Below are positions 8,541 to 16,006 of a DNA stretch of 37,045 nt, one piece after another. Source of the stretch: Nitrospira lenta (GTDB lineage: Bacteria; Nitrospirota; Nitrospiria; Nitrospirales; Nitrospiraceae). A program made the translations under genes and the position numbers. The first letter of the stretch is position 1. The number at the start of each line of letters is the position of its first letter. The DNA is taken from assembly GCA_945905765.1 (NCBI GenBank), contig CAMDPZ010000018.1, positions 1-37,045 of the forward strand. Direction: 5' to 3'. The notes below the pieces were generated by a model. That model searched no databases. It was not told where the DNA came from and saw only the letters and a list, made by a program, of their open reading frames with translations.

Positions 8541-8671
8541 CGCGAATGACAATTGAGATCGAGTCACCAGGGTGGAATACGTTCCCGGTTCCCCTCATGG
8601 TTGGTGGCAGGCGATAAGGGGACGAGAGTATTAATTCAGCGGTTAGTTGTTCATCTCAAGGAGGCAGTCAT

Positions 8672-9466
8672 ATGAAGAGTGCGTTGTCAGTCATATTGGG
8701 CGTGGCAGCCGTCGCGTTTGTCGCGGCGCCTTTCACTGCGTTTGCAGGCGGCAGCATTTCCGGCAAGGTGACCTTTGCTGGAAAGTCTGAGCAGAGGGAG
8801 TTTTCCTTCGCGAAGTTCCCGAACCCGAAGTTTTGCGTGAAGAACCCCAACAAGGCCTTGATGGATGGCGACAAGCGCTTCTTCAAGACCGTTGAAGTCG
8901 CCAAGGATGGCGGACTCAAGGGCGCGGTCGTGGCCGTGGTCGATGTCGAAGACAAGGCCTTCGTCGATGCCTACACGGGCACCGAAGTCGTGGCGGAGTT
9001 CTGCGAGTTCCTCCCGTTCACCGGTGTGGTCGTGAACAACAAGTCCTTCAAGGTTGAGAACCATGACGCAGACGCCGATGACCCAAAGTCGGTCCAGGGC
9101 GTGTTGCACAATCCGCATAGCTTCGTGGTGAAGGGCTCCAGCTCGGCCACCGGTTTCAACATCGGTTTGGCCAAGAAGGGCGACAAGCTCGACAAGCCAG
9201 TGGTGTTCCGTGGCGGCGCAGAGAAGGAAGGTTTTTATCGTTTACAGTGCGACCAGCATGAGTTCATGCAGGGCTTCTACCTGCCGGTGACGAATGCCTA
9301 CTTCGCCGTGGCGAAGGAAGATGGTTCGTTCGAGATCAAGGGCGTGCCGGCCGGCAAGCACAAAGTTGTGGCCTGGCATCCGTTCGCAGCCAAGGGCAAG
9401 AAGGTTGAATTTGACGTGGATGTGACCGAAGGCGGGACGGCCACGCTCAAGGCTGAAATCAAGTAA
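8672..9466 (+). CDS. Secreted amicyanin-like copper-motif protein (paralogue of 5266-6210)
   Basis: 264 aa; ATG 8672 follows AAGGAGG (8659-8665). The signal peptide ends AFA|GG near residue 25. The N-terminal part 'GG-x-I-x-G-x-[IV]-x-[FL]-x-G' and an F-P-[DN]-P-x-[YF]-C segment align with the other copper-motif protein. C193-x2-H196-x2-M199, with His146 and His149 upstream, is a candidate type 1 copper site with amicyanin spacing. The C-terminal 60 residues form a carboxypeptidase-regulatory-like domain with the 'W-H-P' motif shared with the paralogue. Lysine-rich, with regular codon use and a strong RBS, promoter and terminator, so probably abundant. Single-gene transcript. Electron transfer is an inference from the motif. 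Confidence 0.82.
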   Translation: MKSALSVILGVAAVAFVAAPFTAFAGGSISGKVTFAGKSEQREFSFAKFPNPKFCVKNPNKALMDGDKRFFKTVEVAKDGGLKGAVVAVVDVEDKAFVDAYTGTEVVAEFCEFLPFTGVVVNNKSFKVENHDADADDPKSVQGVLHNPHSFVVKGSSSATGFNIGLAKKGDKLDKPVVFRGGAEKEGFYRLQCDQHEFMQGFYLPVTNAYFAVAKEDGSFEIKGVPAGKHKVVAWHPFAAKGKKVEFDVDVTEGGTATLKAEIK

Positions 9467-9500
9467 GCCAACGTTTTGTATCGGCGGGGCAACCCGCAAT

Positions 9501-9538
9501 CGAGGGGCAGCGGAGCAATCCGCTGCCCCTCGTGTTTT
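9501..9538 (+). terminator. Rho-independent terminator
   Basis: Perfect 14-bp stem CGAGGGGCAGCGGA (9501-9514) / TCCGCTGCCCCTCG (9519-9532), loop GCAA, then TGTTTTT. It ends the transcript of 8672-9466. Confidence 0.95.
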
Positions 9539-9565
9539 TAGCGGCGCCGGGCCTCGCTCCTTACC

Positions 9566-9595
9566 TTGCCTTTCACTTTCTGAACTGGGTAAGAT
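9566..9595 (+). promoter_or_regulatory. Possible promoter of the 9.6-17.8 kb operon
   Basis: TTGCCT (9566-9571), 18 bases, TAAGAT (9590-9595). If real, transcription starts near 9602, after the ATG at 9594, so the methyltransferase must start at 9615 or 9633. No other likely promoter is visible between the terminator and the gene. Confidence 0.4.
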
Positions 9596-9632
9596 GCCGG
9601 GTTTTCTGCTCAAAATGCTTGAAAGGGGTCCT

Positions 9633-10622
9633 GTGTCACGGGAATTGTCGCTCGCGGAAATCTTTCAGCTGGGGTACTACTGGGAGACCAAGATTCTTTT
9701 GACTGCCGTCCGGCTGGATGTGTTTTCCGCATTGGATGGGAAGCGGAAGACCCTTTCGGAAGTGGCTGCTCGCCTGGGCGCCCATGAGCAGACATTGGAA
9801 CTGTTGTTAAATGCTCTCGTCGCGATGCGACTCTTGGATAAGGACGGGGATTCGTACGGAAATTCGACTGCCGCTGCCACGCATCTGGTCCGCAATTCGC
9901 CCAAATATATCGGTCACTTGCTCCTGCTGCACGATGCGGAATGGGAGAACTGGGGCAAGCTGGAGCAGACGATTCGCACGGGGCAGCGATTGGTTGACCG
10001 GCATGTCTTCGAGACAGATCCTGAGTTAGGCACCAATGTATTGGCAGTCCTTCATCGGATCGGGCAGCAGAGCGGGCCTGATTTCGCCAAGCGGCTGCAG
10101 CTGAGCGGGCCGGTTCGGCTCTTGGATTTAGGCGGAGGAGCCGGGACCAACGCGATTGCCTTCTGCCAGGCCTATCCTGAGCTGACCGCGACCGTGTTCG
10201 ATTTGCCTGCAACGCTTCGACTGACGGAACGAACGGTGAAAGAGGCAGGGTTGGAATCGAGGATTAACCTGCTCCCAGGCGATTTCAATAAGGATGGACT
10301 CGGCGGGCCCTACGATGTGGCCCTCATGTCCGACATCCTGCACTATCAAGACTTTTCGACGAACGCCGCATTGGTAAAGAGGGTGCTGGCCCATTTGGCG
10401 CCGGGCGGCCGGTTGGTGATCAAGGATCGATTCTTAAATGAAGCAGGCACCGGTCCTGCCTGGACCACCGCCTTTGCGGTCCATATTCTGGTGAACACGG
10501 AACGGGGCGGCTGCTACAAGACGACCGATGCGATGCAGTGGATGAGGGACGCAGGCTTTGCGGCCGTGACGGAGTTGGAGCCTTCAGCAGCGGTGCAGGG
10601 GACGAAGTCCGGTCAGTCCTAA
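9633..10622 (+). CDS. SAM-dependent O-methyltransferase (family 2 type, with N-terminal dimerisation domain)
   Basis: 329 aa from GTG 9633 (AAAGGGG at 9622-9628). In-frame ATGs at 9594 and 9615 are possible, but the likely -10 box overlaps 9594. The N-terminal 90 residues form a winged-helix dimerisation domain ('L-S-E-V-A-A-R-L-G', 'L-L-N-A-L'), followed by the class I fold: SAM motif I 'LLDLGGGAGTNA', then 'T-V-F-D-L-P', 'L-M-S-D-I-L-H' and 'L-A-P-G-G-R-L-V-I-K-D'. This arrangement is typical of small-molecule O-methyltransferases (hydroxyneurosporene/acetylserotonin types). The substrate is unknown. It is the first gene of a tight gene string that includes bd-like oxidase 1, so a quinone-like or heme-related substrate is conceivable but unproven. 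Confidence 0.85.
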   Translation: MSRELSLAEIFQLGYYWETKILLTAVRLDVFSALDGKRKTLSEVAARLGAHEQTLELLLNALVAMRLLDKDGDSYGNSTAAATHLVRNSPKYIGHLLLLHDAEWENWGKLEQTIRTGQRLVDRHVFETDPELGTNVLAVLHRIGQQSGPDFAKRLQLSGPVRLLDLGGGAGTNAIAFCQAYPELTATVFDLPATLRLTERTVKEAGLESRINLLPGDFNKDGLGGPYDVALMSDILHYQDFSTNAALVKRVLAHLAPGGRLVIKDRFLNEAGTGPAWTTAFAVHILVNTERGGCYKTTDAMQWMRDAGFAAVTELEPSAAVQGTKSGQS

Positions 10623-10647
10623 CGGCGAATGTGCGGCAAGGAGTCTC

Positions 10648-11364
10648 ATGCTTGAATGGCTGAAACAGCCCGGTTTTTTTGGCACCCACGCCACGGTCGG
10701 GGCGGACATGAGTCAGCTCATGGCGACATTTTTCACAGGGCTCTTCGTGATTGGCTGGATCCAGGCGCGGAGACGCCGGGCTGATGCCCACCATTGGATG
10801 ATGCTGGGCGGGATGATCGCCATGGTGGCCTTCTTCATGAGCTACTATTTATTCCGCCAATTGGGCGTGTTGGCCTTTGAGGGGAAGGAAGGCTTTGGCG
10901 GGTCGCAGGCCCTCTACGATTATGTCTTCATTCCTGTCCTCACGTTGCACATCGTGCTGGTCATTCTTGGATTGATCATGGCGATTTACATGATCGTGCT
11001 GGGCTTCCGCTCTCAACAAGTCGTCGATGGGGCCAGATCGCTTAAGGAAGCGCTGCTGCTGACGACCTGGAGGAAGGTCGGGCTGGTCTTCGGCAGCCTG
11101 ACCGCGCTAGTGATGCTCTTGTTCTTTTCGCGCGTCGCGACCGCCGGTTTCTCTATGCGGAAATTCGAAGTCTATCTGAGCCTGTTGCTGCTGATCGCCA
11201 TTGTGTTCTCGGTCGAGATGACGATCCAGCGGATCTGGCCGAACGGTGCGCGCCGCCATCGGGCGCTCGGCTTGTTCACGATGGTGATCTATTGCGTTCT
11301 GTTTCTGACCGGCACCACGACTTATACGATGCTCTATCTTTTGTATCCGGGAAAGATCGGATGA
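10648..11364 (+). CDS. DUF420-like polytopic membrane protein, possible oxidase assembly factor
   Basis: 238 aa, ATG after AAGGAG. Six or so membrane segments (about 20-38, 48-68, 93-118, 142-162, 174-192, 206-228). The N-terminal 'GFFGTHA' and 'AD-x-S-Q-L', the His-rich loop 'ADAHHWMM', 'LHI' in the third span and the C-terminal R-R-H-R-A-L-G segment followed by 'TGTTTYTMLYLLYP' match the layout of DUF420 proteins. Characterised members (CtaM-type) are needed for heme-copper oxidase maturation. Its place a few genes upstream of a bd-like oxidase fits an assembly role, by inference. Longer than typical DUF420 proteins because of an inserted loop around residues 120-140. Confidence 0.65.
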   Translation: MLEWLKQPGFFGTHATVGADMSQLMATFFTGLFVIGWIQARRRRADAHHWMMLGGMIAMVAFFMSYYLFRQLGVLAFEGKEGFGGSQALYDYVFIPVLTLHIVLVILGLIMAIYMIVLGFRSQQVVDGARSLKEALLLTTWRKVGLVFGSLTALVMLLFFSRVATAGFSMRKFEVYLSLLLLIAIVFSVEMTIQRIWPNGARRHRALGLFTMVIYCVLFLTGTTTYTMLYLLYPGKIG

Positions 11365-11395
11365 CGCAAGAAGTGCTGAGATTTGAGGCCCCGTC

Positions 11396-11896
11396 ATGCT
11401 GACTTGCGGCTGTGGTCGCTGGATGCATACAGAGGGGATTGAAGAACGGTCCTATGATGATGGGCCGCCCCAGTGGTTCATTCGAACGGAATGTCGCGGC
11501 TGCGGCTTGAAGGTCGGCATCGATGTCCCGGCCGGCCAAGCTGGCGGGCTCGTTGATCGAATGATGTGGACCGATGATGCGCTGCATCGGCTGGATCGCA
11601 TGCCTCCGTACCTTGCGCCGTTATTCCGTGCGGAGGTGGAGCAGGATGTGCGGACCAGAGGCGAGCGTGTGATCGCCTATGACACGTTGCTTCGACCGAG
11701 GACCGGCGAACGGATTGAGTGGGAGCCTGAAGCGGAACGTCGCTTGGAGCGGGTGCCGGCGCCGGTCCGTGCCATGGCCCGCATTGAGCTGGAGCGAACC
11801 GTGGCAGATCGCGGCGAGACACTCATCACTGTCGCGCTGATGGAAGAAGTGAAGGCGCGTTATTTTGGAATGGCCGCGCAGAAGAGTGATGGGTGA
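11396..11896 (+). CDS. Zinc-ribbon protein with two PCP_red-type helical domains
   Basis: 166 aa. An N-terminal ribbon with C4, C6, C33 and C36 (CxC...CxxC) probably binds zinc. Two related helical segments follow: 'W-T-D-D-A-L-x-R-L-D-R-M-P' (about 60-100) and 'W-x-P-E-A-E-R-R-L-E-R-V-P' (about 110-160). The second matches the PCP_red domain also found at the C terminus of light-independent protochlorophyllide reductase subunit B ('P-x-x-V-R-x-x-[AV]-R-x-x-[IL]-E', 'G-x-x-x-I-T'). There is no photosynthesis here; stand-alone PCP_red proteins occur in many non-phototrophs with unknown function. The stop codon lies inside an inverted repeat (11884-11964). Confidence 0.68.
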   Translation: MLTCGCGRWMHTEGIEERSYDDGPPQWFIRTECRGCGLKVGIDVPAGQAGGLVDRMMWTDDALHRLDRMPPYLAPLFRAEVEQDVRTRGERVIAYDTLLRPRTGERIEWEPEAERRLERVPAPVRAMARIELERTVADRGETLITVALMEEVKARYFGMAAQKSDG

Positions 11897-11964
11897 TCGG
11901 TGATGCGTGACGAGCGAAGAGGGTCGTGCGTTTCCCGATACGGTTCACGGTTCACCCATCACTC
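11884..11964 (+). repeat. Inverted repeat overlapping the stop codon of the PCP_red gene
   Basis: Left arm 11884-11903 and right arm 11945-11964 are reverse complements at 18 of 20 positions (GAGTGATGGGTGA core), with a 41-base loop. The left arm encodes the last codons and TGA of the upstream gene. Further GTGATG/GTGACG units around it give a simple-repeat character. No T-tract follows, so it is more likely a dispersed palindromic repeat than a terminator. Confidence 0.6.
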
Positions 11965-11979
11965 GTCACTGGAGTTGTA

Positions 11980-13029
11980 ATGTTGCATCGAATGGCATTG
12001 CGAGTCTTGCCCAGCCTGAGCTTGGCTGTCACGGAAGACTCGGTGCGCAAGCAGAAGCGGATTGTTATGTTTGTGCCGGGGCTGGTGGCCTTCGTGGTCT
12101 ATCGGCTGGCCAAGCTGTTTCTGCCTTTGTCCGAACCGATCGTCTTGTTGCTGGTCAGCGGGCTGGTTGCGGTGGTCACCTCGTTGCTTGCCTATCGCGT
12201 CGGTCGCGCCGCTGGCTGGGGGACGATCTTTCGAGAGGACAGGAGCCGTTTGTTGCTCTGGCTTGGAGGCTGGATCGGGTTTGTCTATGGGGTTCAGTTG
12301 TCCTTGCTGGTGCTGGCTCTGCTCTGGCTTGTCGGCTATGGCTATCTGCAACATCCGGATGGGCCTGCCATGATGGCGATCATTATTTCCTGCACGGCTG
12401 TGGCGCGCGACGCCTTTGAGATCGGGCATGTAAGGAAAGTGGCACTCCTGGGCCGTCCCTTTCCGACGTTTCCCGATGGACTGGCCCTCCGTACGATGGT
12501 CGGCAGTCATGCGCTGGAATTGGCGCCTTGGGTCGCAGTTGGTCTCATCATTGGGGCATTGGGCGCCTCGCTGGGACACCTCGTCGAGGCGAGCCAGGGA
12601 GCGGCCTTGGTCCAGTTGGCTTCTGTATCGGTGTTGGGGGGGCTGGTCTCTCTCTGTGCCTACTTTGGCGGGCTTCGTCCCAACTCGTCATGGACCCAAG
12701 GGCTGTTCCAGACGAAGGCGGGCGAATTGCTGAAATATTGGTGGTGGCCGGGACTCGCCTTTGCCGCGACCTACTATCTAGTGGCGGCCGGGTGTGTGCT
12801 GTTCCTCTTGAGGCAGCCTGGTATCCCTACTGTCTATGCGATGGCCAGTGGCGGATTCGTGACCGGCATGATGGCTCTGTATTGTTACTATCTGGGGTTT
12901 CGCCGGCAGGTTGAAGAACAGCAGGGCCAGACGATGTCGAGCGCTTTGCTTCGCTGTCCCTTCGTCATGGGAATCCTTGGCAAGTCATCTGGTGCGGGCG
13001 TCTCCATGACGGCCAGTTCGAAGGTATAA
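11980..13029 (+). CDS. Polytopic membrane protein of unknown function
   Basis: 349 aa from ATG 11980, which has GGAG at 11971-11974; an upstream ATG at 11926 would lie in the repeat. About nine hydrophobic segments: roughly 30-47, 52-72, 88-110, 112-130, 180-200, 212-235, 255-275, 282-300 and 310-330 (approximate). The segment R-D-A-F-E-I-G-H-V-R-K in the cytoplasmic loop near 143-153 is charged and distinctive. I do not recognise a named family. The gene sits 4 bases before bd-like oxidase 1 and is translated with it, so a role in that oxidase's assembly or function is the natural guess. Confidence 0.75.
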   Translation: MLHRMALRVLPSLSLAVTEDSVRKQKRIVMFVPGLVAFVVYRLAKLFLPLSEPIVLLLVSGLVAVVTSLLAYRVGRAAGWGTIFREDRSRLLLWLGGWIGFVYGVQLSLLVLALLWLVGYGYLQHPDGPAMMAIIISCTAVARDAFEIGHVRKVALLGRPFPTFPDGLALRTMVGSHALELAPWVAVGLIIGALGASLGHLVEASQGAALVQLASVSVLGGLVSLCAYFGGLRPNSSWTQGLFQTKAGELLKYWWWPGLAFAATYYLVAAGCVLFLLRQPGIPTVYAMASGGFVTGMMALYCYYLGFRRQVEEQQGQTMSSALLRCPFVMGILGKSSGAGVSMTASSKV

Positions 13030-13033
13030 GCCT

Positions 13034-14905
13034 ATGGATATGAAGAAGCGAACATCCGGTGTTGTGTGGCTCTCTCTCCTCCTGTTGGTGGTGTTGTCCG
13101 CCGCATGGATTGGCTGGGGTCTTCAGAGTCAGGCCTTTGCCGAGGAGAGCGCCGACCTCTATTTCAAAACGCCTGGAACTCCCGTCGGGCCTCCGGCCCC
13201 TTCTCCCCAAGAGACGGTCTATTCGCGCATCGGATCGTTCGATAGCCGATTGCTCGTCTGGTTCGTGACGCAGCAACATACCTACTTCGGCGGGTTCGTC
13301 CTTGCTCTGCCGATTTTCTGTGTCCTGCTGGAGTTCTTGGGTTTGAGCAGCAGAAAGCCGTCGCTGGCCCTTCGCTATGATGGCCTTGCGCGGGATTTAG
13401 CCAAAGTGGCGCTGCTGGCCCTGTCTGTGACCGCGGTGGTCGGGAGCCTCATGCTGGGGATGTTTATCTGGTTCTATCCCAGCTTCATGAAGTATATGGG
13501 CGGGACGTTTAAGTCCTTTATGCCGTTGTATGCGATCGTGTTTGTCGGGGAATCGCTGCTGCTCATCCTCTATTACTACAGCTGGAACCGGTTGGCTGTG
13601 CCATCGCTGAAGTGGGTCCATGCCTCGATCGGCGTGTTGACCAATCTGTTCGGGGCCGCATTGCTGTTCCTGGCGAATTCTTGGTCTGCCTTCATGATGG
13701 CGCCGGCCGGCATCGATGCGCAGGGGCGGTTTCTGGGGAACGGATGGCATTTGCTCCATTCGGCTCTCTGGAATCCCTTGAATGTCCATCGGTTCCTGGC
13801 CGATATCATGTCCGGCGGGGCGGTGGTCCTGGCCTATGCCTGCTATCGTTTCTTCACCAGCAAGACCGACGAAGAGCGCGCCTATTTCGACTGGGTGGGC
13901 TATGTCTTTTTGTTTGTCACGGTCTGCGCGCTCTTGCCGATGCCCTTTGCCGGCTATTGGTTAATGAGGTCGGTCTATGCCTTCAGTCAGAGCATGGGCG
14001 TGACGATGATGGGCGGCCTGCTCACCTGGCTCTTCGTGGTACAGGCCCTCTTGATCGGCGCTCTTTTTCTTGGCGTGAATTATTATCTCTGGCAGAGCAT
14101 GGCGCGCCTCCGCGGAGGGGAACGGTATCAGCCCTATTATCAGTCGCTGCTGGCGGTGCTGATGTTGGCCCTCTTTATTTGGCTGACGCCGCATACGGTC
14201 ATGATGTCGGGCAGCGAAGTGAAGGCGATGGGCGGTTCGTCGCACCCCGTGGTCGGCAACTATGGCGTGATGTCGGCGAAGAACGGCGCAGTCAATATTT
14301 TGATCCTGGTGACCACCCTGAGTTTCATCTACTATCGGCGCGCCAATCGCACAATGGTCGTATCCTGGGTCAAGCAGGGGAACCTCCTTATCGGGGCGCT
14401 GTTCCTGCTGGGCTCTATCAATATTATTTATCTTTCGGTCTATGGATTCTATTTGCCGGCGAAACTCCGCGTCGGATTGTCGTCGCCGCAGGCTGTAACC
14501 ACCTTGACGGTGCTAGTGGTCGGGCTGGTGATCAATCGTATGATGCTCAAGGGAGCGCTCGTTCATGGGCCGGTCCAATGGGGGAAGATTTCTGTCAGGG
14601 GCATGGTGGGCCTCTTCGGATTGGCTGCCGCCTTCTCCTGGGTCATGGGTCTCATGGGTTATATCCGCTCTTCCGGGCGGTTGGCCTGGCATGTGAGTGA
14701 GGTGATGGCCGATGTGTCGCCCTGGGCCTTTACGCCGGACTTTGCCTTTGCGGCGAAGATGGTGACGCTCAACATGGTGATCTTTTGGGGTGCGGTCTTT
14801 GCGCTCTTCTGGATGTGCCAGCGCGATCAGTTGCCGGTGATGGAGGAAGAGTTGGCCGAGGGGGCTGCGCCGGTCCTGGCTCCTTCGTCGTCGCAAGAAG
14901 CATGA
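13034..14905 (+). CDS. Cytochrome bd-like oxidase subunit, paralogue 1
   Basis: 623 aa, about 14 membrane spans, preceded by an N-terminal signal-like span (10-32) and a periplasmic stretch with 'DLYFKTPGTPVG'. Comparison with E. coli CydA (from memory) gives: H82 in 'TQQHTY' matches heme ligand H19; E173 in 'FVGES' matches E107; 'FLANSWSAFMMAPAG' matches the ANxWMQ-P-G helix; H252 in 'LNVHRF' matches H186; M413 in 'NYGVMSAKNG' matches M393. CydA's E99 is not conserved. The GRQPW signature is replaced by 'GYIRSSGRLAWHV'. No cydB is found. Long stand-alone bd-like oxidases of this kind are known in Nitrospira and have been proposed as terminal oxidases; the electron donor (quinol or cytochrome c) is open. 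Paralogous to 18467-20380. Confidence 0.85.
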   Translation: MDMKKRTSGVVWLSLLLLVVLSAAWIGWGLQSQAFAEESADLYFKTPGTPVGPPAPSPQETVYSRIGSFDSRLLVWFVTQQHTYFGGFVLALPIFCVLLEFLGLSSRKPSLALRYDGLARDLAKVALLALSVTAVVGSLMLGMFIWFYPSFMKYMGGTFKSFMPLYAIVFVGESLLLILYYYSWNRLAVPSLKWVHASIGVLTNLFGAALLFLANSWSAFMMAPAGIDAQGRFLGNGWHLLHSALWNPLNVHRFLADIMSGGAVVLAYACYRFFTSKTDEERAYFDWVGYVFLFVTVCALLPMPFAGYWLMRSVYAFSQSMGVTMMGGLLTWLFVVQALLIGALFLGVNYYLWQSMARLRGGERYQPYYQSLLAVLMLALFIWLTPHTVMMSGSEVKAMGGSSHPVVGNYGVMSAKNGAVNILILVTTLSFIYYRRANRTMVVSWVKQGNLLIGALFLLGSINIIYLSVYGFYLPAKLRVGLSSPQAVTTLTVLVVGLVINRMMLKGALVHGPVQWGKISVRGMVGLFGLAAAFSWVMGLMGYIRSSGRLAWHVSEVMADVSPWAFTPDFAFAAKMVTLNMVIFWGAVFALFWMCQRDQLPVMEEELAEGAAPVLAPSSSQEA

Positions 14906-14924
14906 ACAGCGAAAGGGTTGGAGT

Positions 14925-15581
14925 ATGAATCGAGGGGTGATGATCCAGAGGTATCTCGCAGTCTGGCTGGTGCTCTGCGGAAGTTTCATGATGCAGGGTG
15001 CGGTCTCGGCCCAAAGTCAATCCTTGGTCTTGGAGGATTTCCAGGCGAAAGAAACAGACGGGTTCCCCTCGAATTGGGACCATGAGAATCAGCGGAGCCA
15101 TTCCAAGGGGCGCGATGCCTATAAGATCCAGACTGAAAACGGCGTGAACTTTCTGGCGGCGAAGGATGCGGGGCAGCGGATCAAGAAAAAGAAGATCGAT
15201 TGGGATCCGAAGGCCTTTCCGGTCCTTACCTGGCGCTGGCGATTGAATAAGGCCGCGGCGGGAATTGAGCCGATCGCGGCGATCTATGCCTCGCTGGATA
15301 CGGATTTGATGTTCATCCCCGTCTTTACGAAGTATATCTGGAGCGCCACCAAGCCTGAGGGGGTGCTGAGCGAGGGGGGCATGTTCAGCGGCGCGGAGAT
15401 CGTGGTCCAGAGCGGCACCAAGGATGTCGGGCAATGGGTTGAAGAGCGAGTCAACGTCTATGAAGACTTCAAGCGGATCCACAAACATGAGCCGGCTGCC
15501 AAGGCCTGGGGTATTTCCATCATTGCCGGGCCTGGCGTCGAAATCGATTTCGGTTCACTGGTTGCCAGCGCAGGACGCTAG
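14925..15581 (+). CDS. Secreted DUF3047 family protein
   Basis: 218 aa with signal peptide (about 8-28, ending VSA|QS). The mature protein opens with 'L-V-L-E-D-F-Q' and contains '[12 protein letters not shown]', 'A-A-I-Y-A-S' and '[11 protein letters not shown]', the usual DUF3047 landmarks; these proteins are periplasmic, beta-sandwich and uncharacterised. The conserved 'D' in the usual 'DD-x-A' segment is shifted here, so it is a divergent member. Starts 19 bases after the bd-like oxidase stop and is probably in the same operon. Confidence 0.75.
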   Translation: MNRGVMIQRYLAVWLVLCGSFMMQGAVSAQSQSLVLEDFQAKETDGFPSNWDHENQRSHSKGRDAYKIQTENGVNFLAAKDAGQRIKKKKIDWDPKAFPVLTWRWRLNKAAAGIEPIAAIYASLDTDLMFIPVFTKYIWSATKPEGVLSEGGMFSGAEIVVQSGTKDVGQWVEERVNVYEDFKRIHKHEPAAKAWGISIIAGPGVEIDFGSLVASAGR

Positions 15582-15601
15582 GGCAATGGAGTGTAGTTAG
15601 C

Positions 15602-16000
15602 ATGGCCGAATCCGGCACGGAACAAGATTGGTCGATGAAGGTGCCCGATATCCTATTCGGTGTGGCCGTGATGGGGACCGTCGGGACGCTTATCGGGGTC
15701 ATCATGGGAGGCGGCATCCTGCCGGTTGCGAGCGGGGCAGGGCTCCTGCTTGGCGGGGTCATCGGCCTGATGGGTGGACGACGTTTCCTGGTGAGTATTT
15801 TGGTGGGGACAGTGCTGGGCGGACTGTTGGCCTGGTTCATTGCCGGGCCGGAGCGAATATCCGTGGGCGCCGGGGCCGGCGCCGCCATGGGCGGATTTCT
15901 CGGGGTGCAGATCTCGATGCTGCTGGATATGCGCGCGGCCAAGAAGGCCGCATCTGAATCGGCTGATTCCTCCGTGTCACGCACAACTGAAGGAGCCTGA
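15602..16000 (+). CDS. Small glycine-rich membrane protein
   Basis: 132 aa. Three to four short hydrophobic spans (about 15-40, 42-57, 60-80, 88-108) rich in GxxxG and GG pairs, like glycine-zipper proteins, with hydrophilic tails (C-terminal '[14 protein letters not shown]'). No family recognised. GGAG lies upstream of the ATG, and the gene is packed 20 bases after the DUF3047 gene and 6 bases before the next gene. Confidence 0.7.
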   Translation: MAESGTEQDWSMKVPDILFGVAVMGTVGTLIGVIMGGGILPVASGAGLLLGGVIGLMGGRRFLVSILVGTVLGGLLAWFIAGPERISVGAGAGAAMGGFLGVQISMLLDMRAAKKAASESADSSVSRTTEGA

Positions 16001-16006
16001 GGCGCG

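Noticed and set aside
8546-8617. 23-codon frame in the leader of the second copper-motif protein
   Set aside because: No RBS and no recognisable leader-peptide pattern; chance frame in a 220-base leader.
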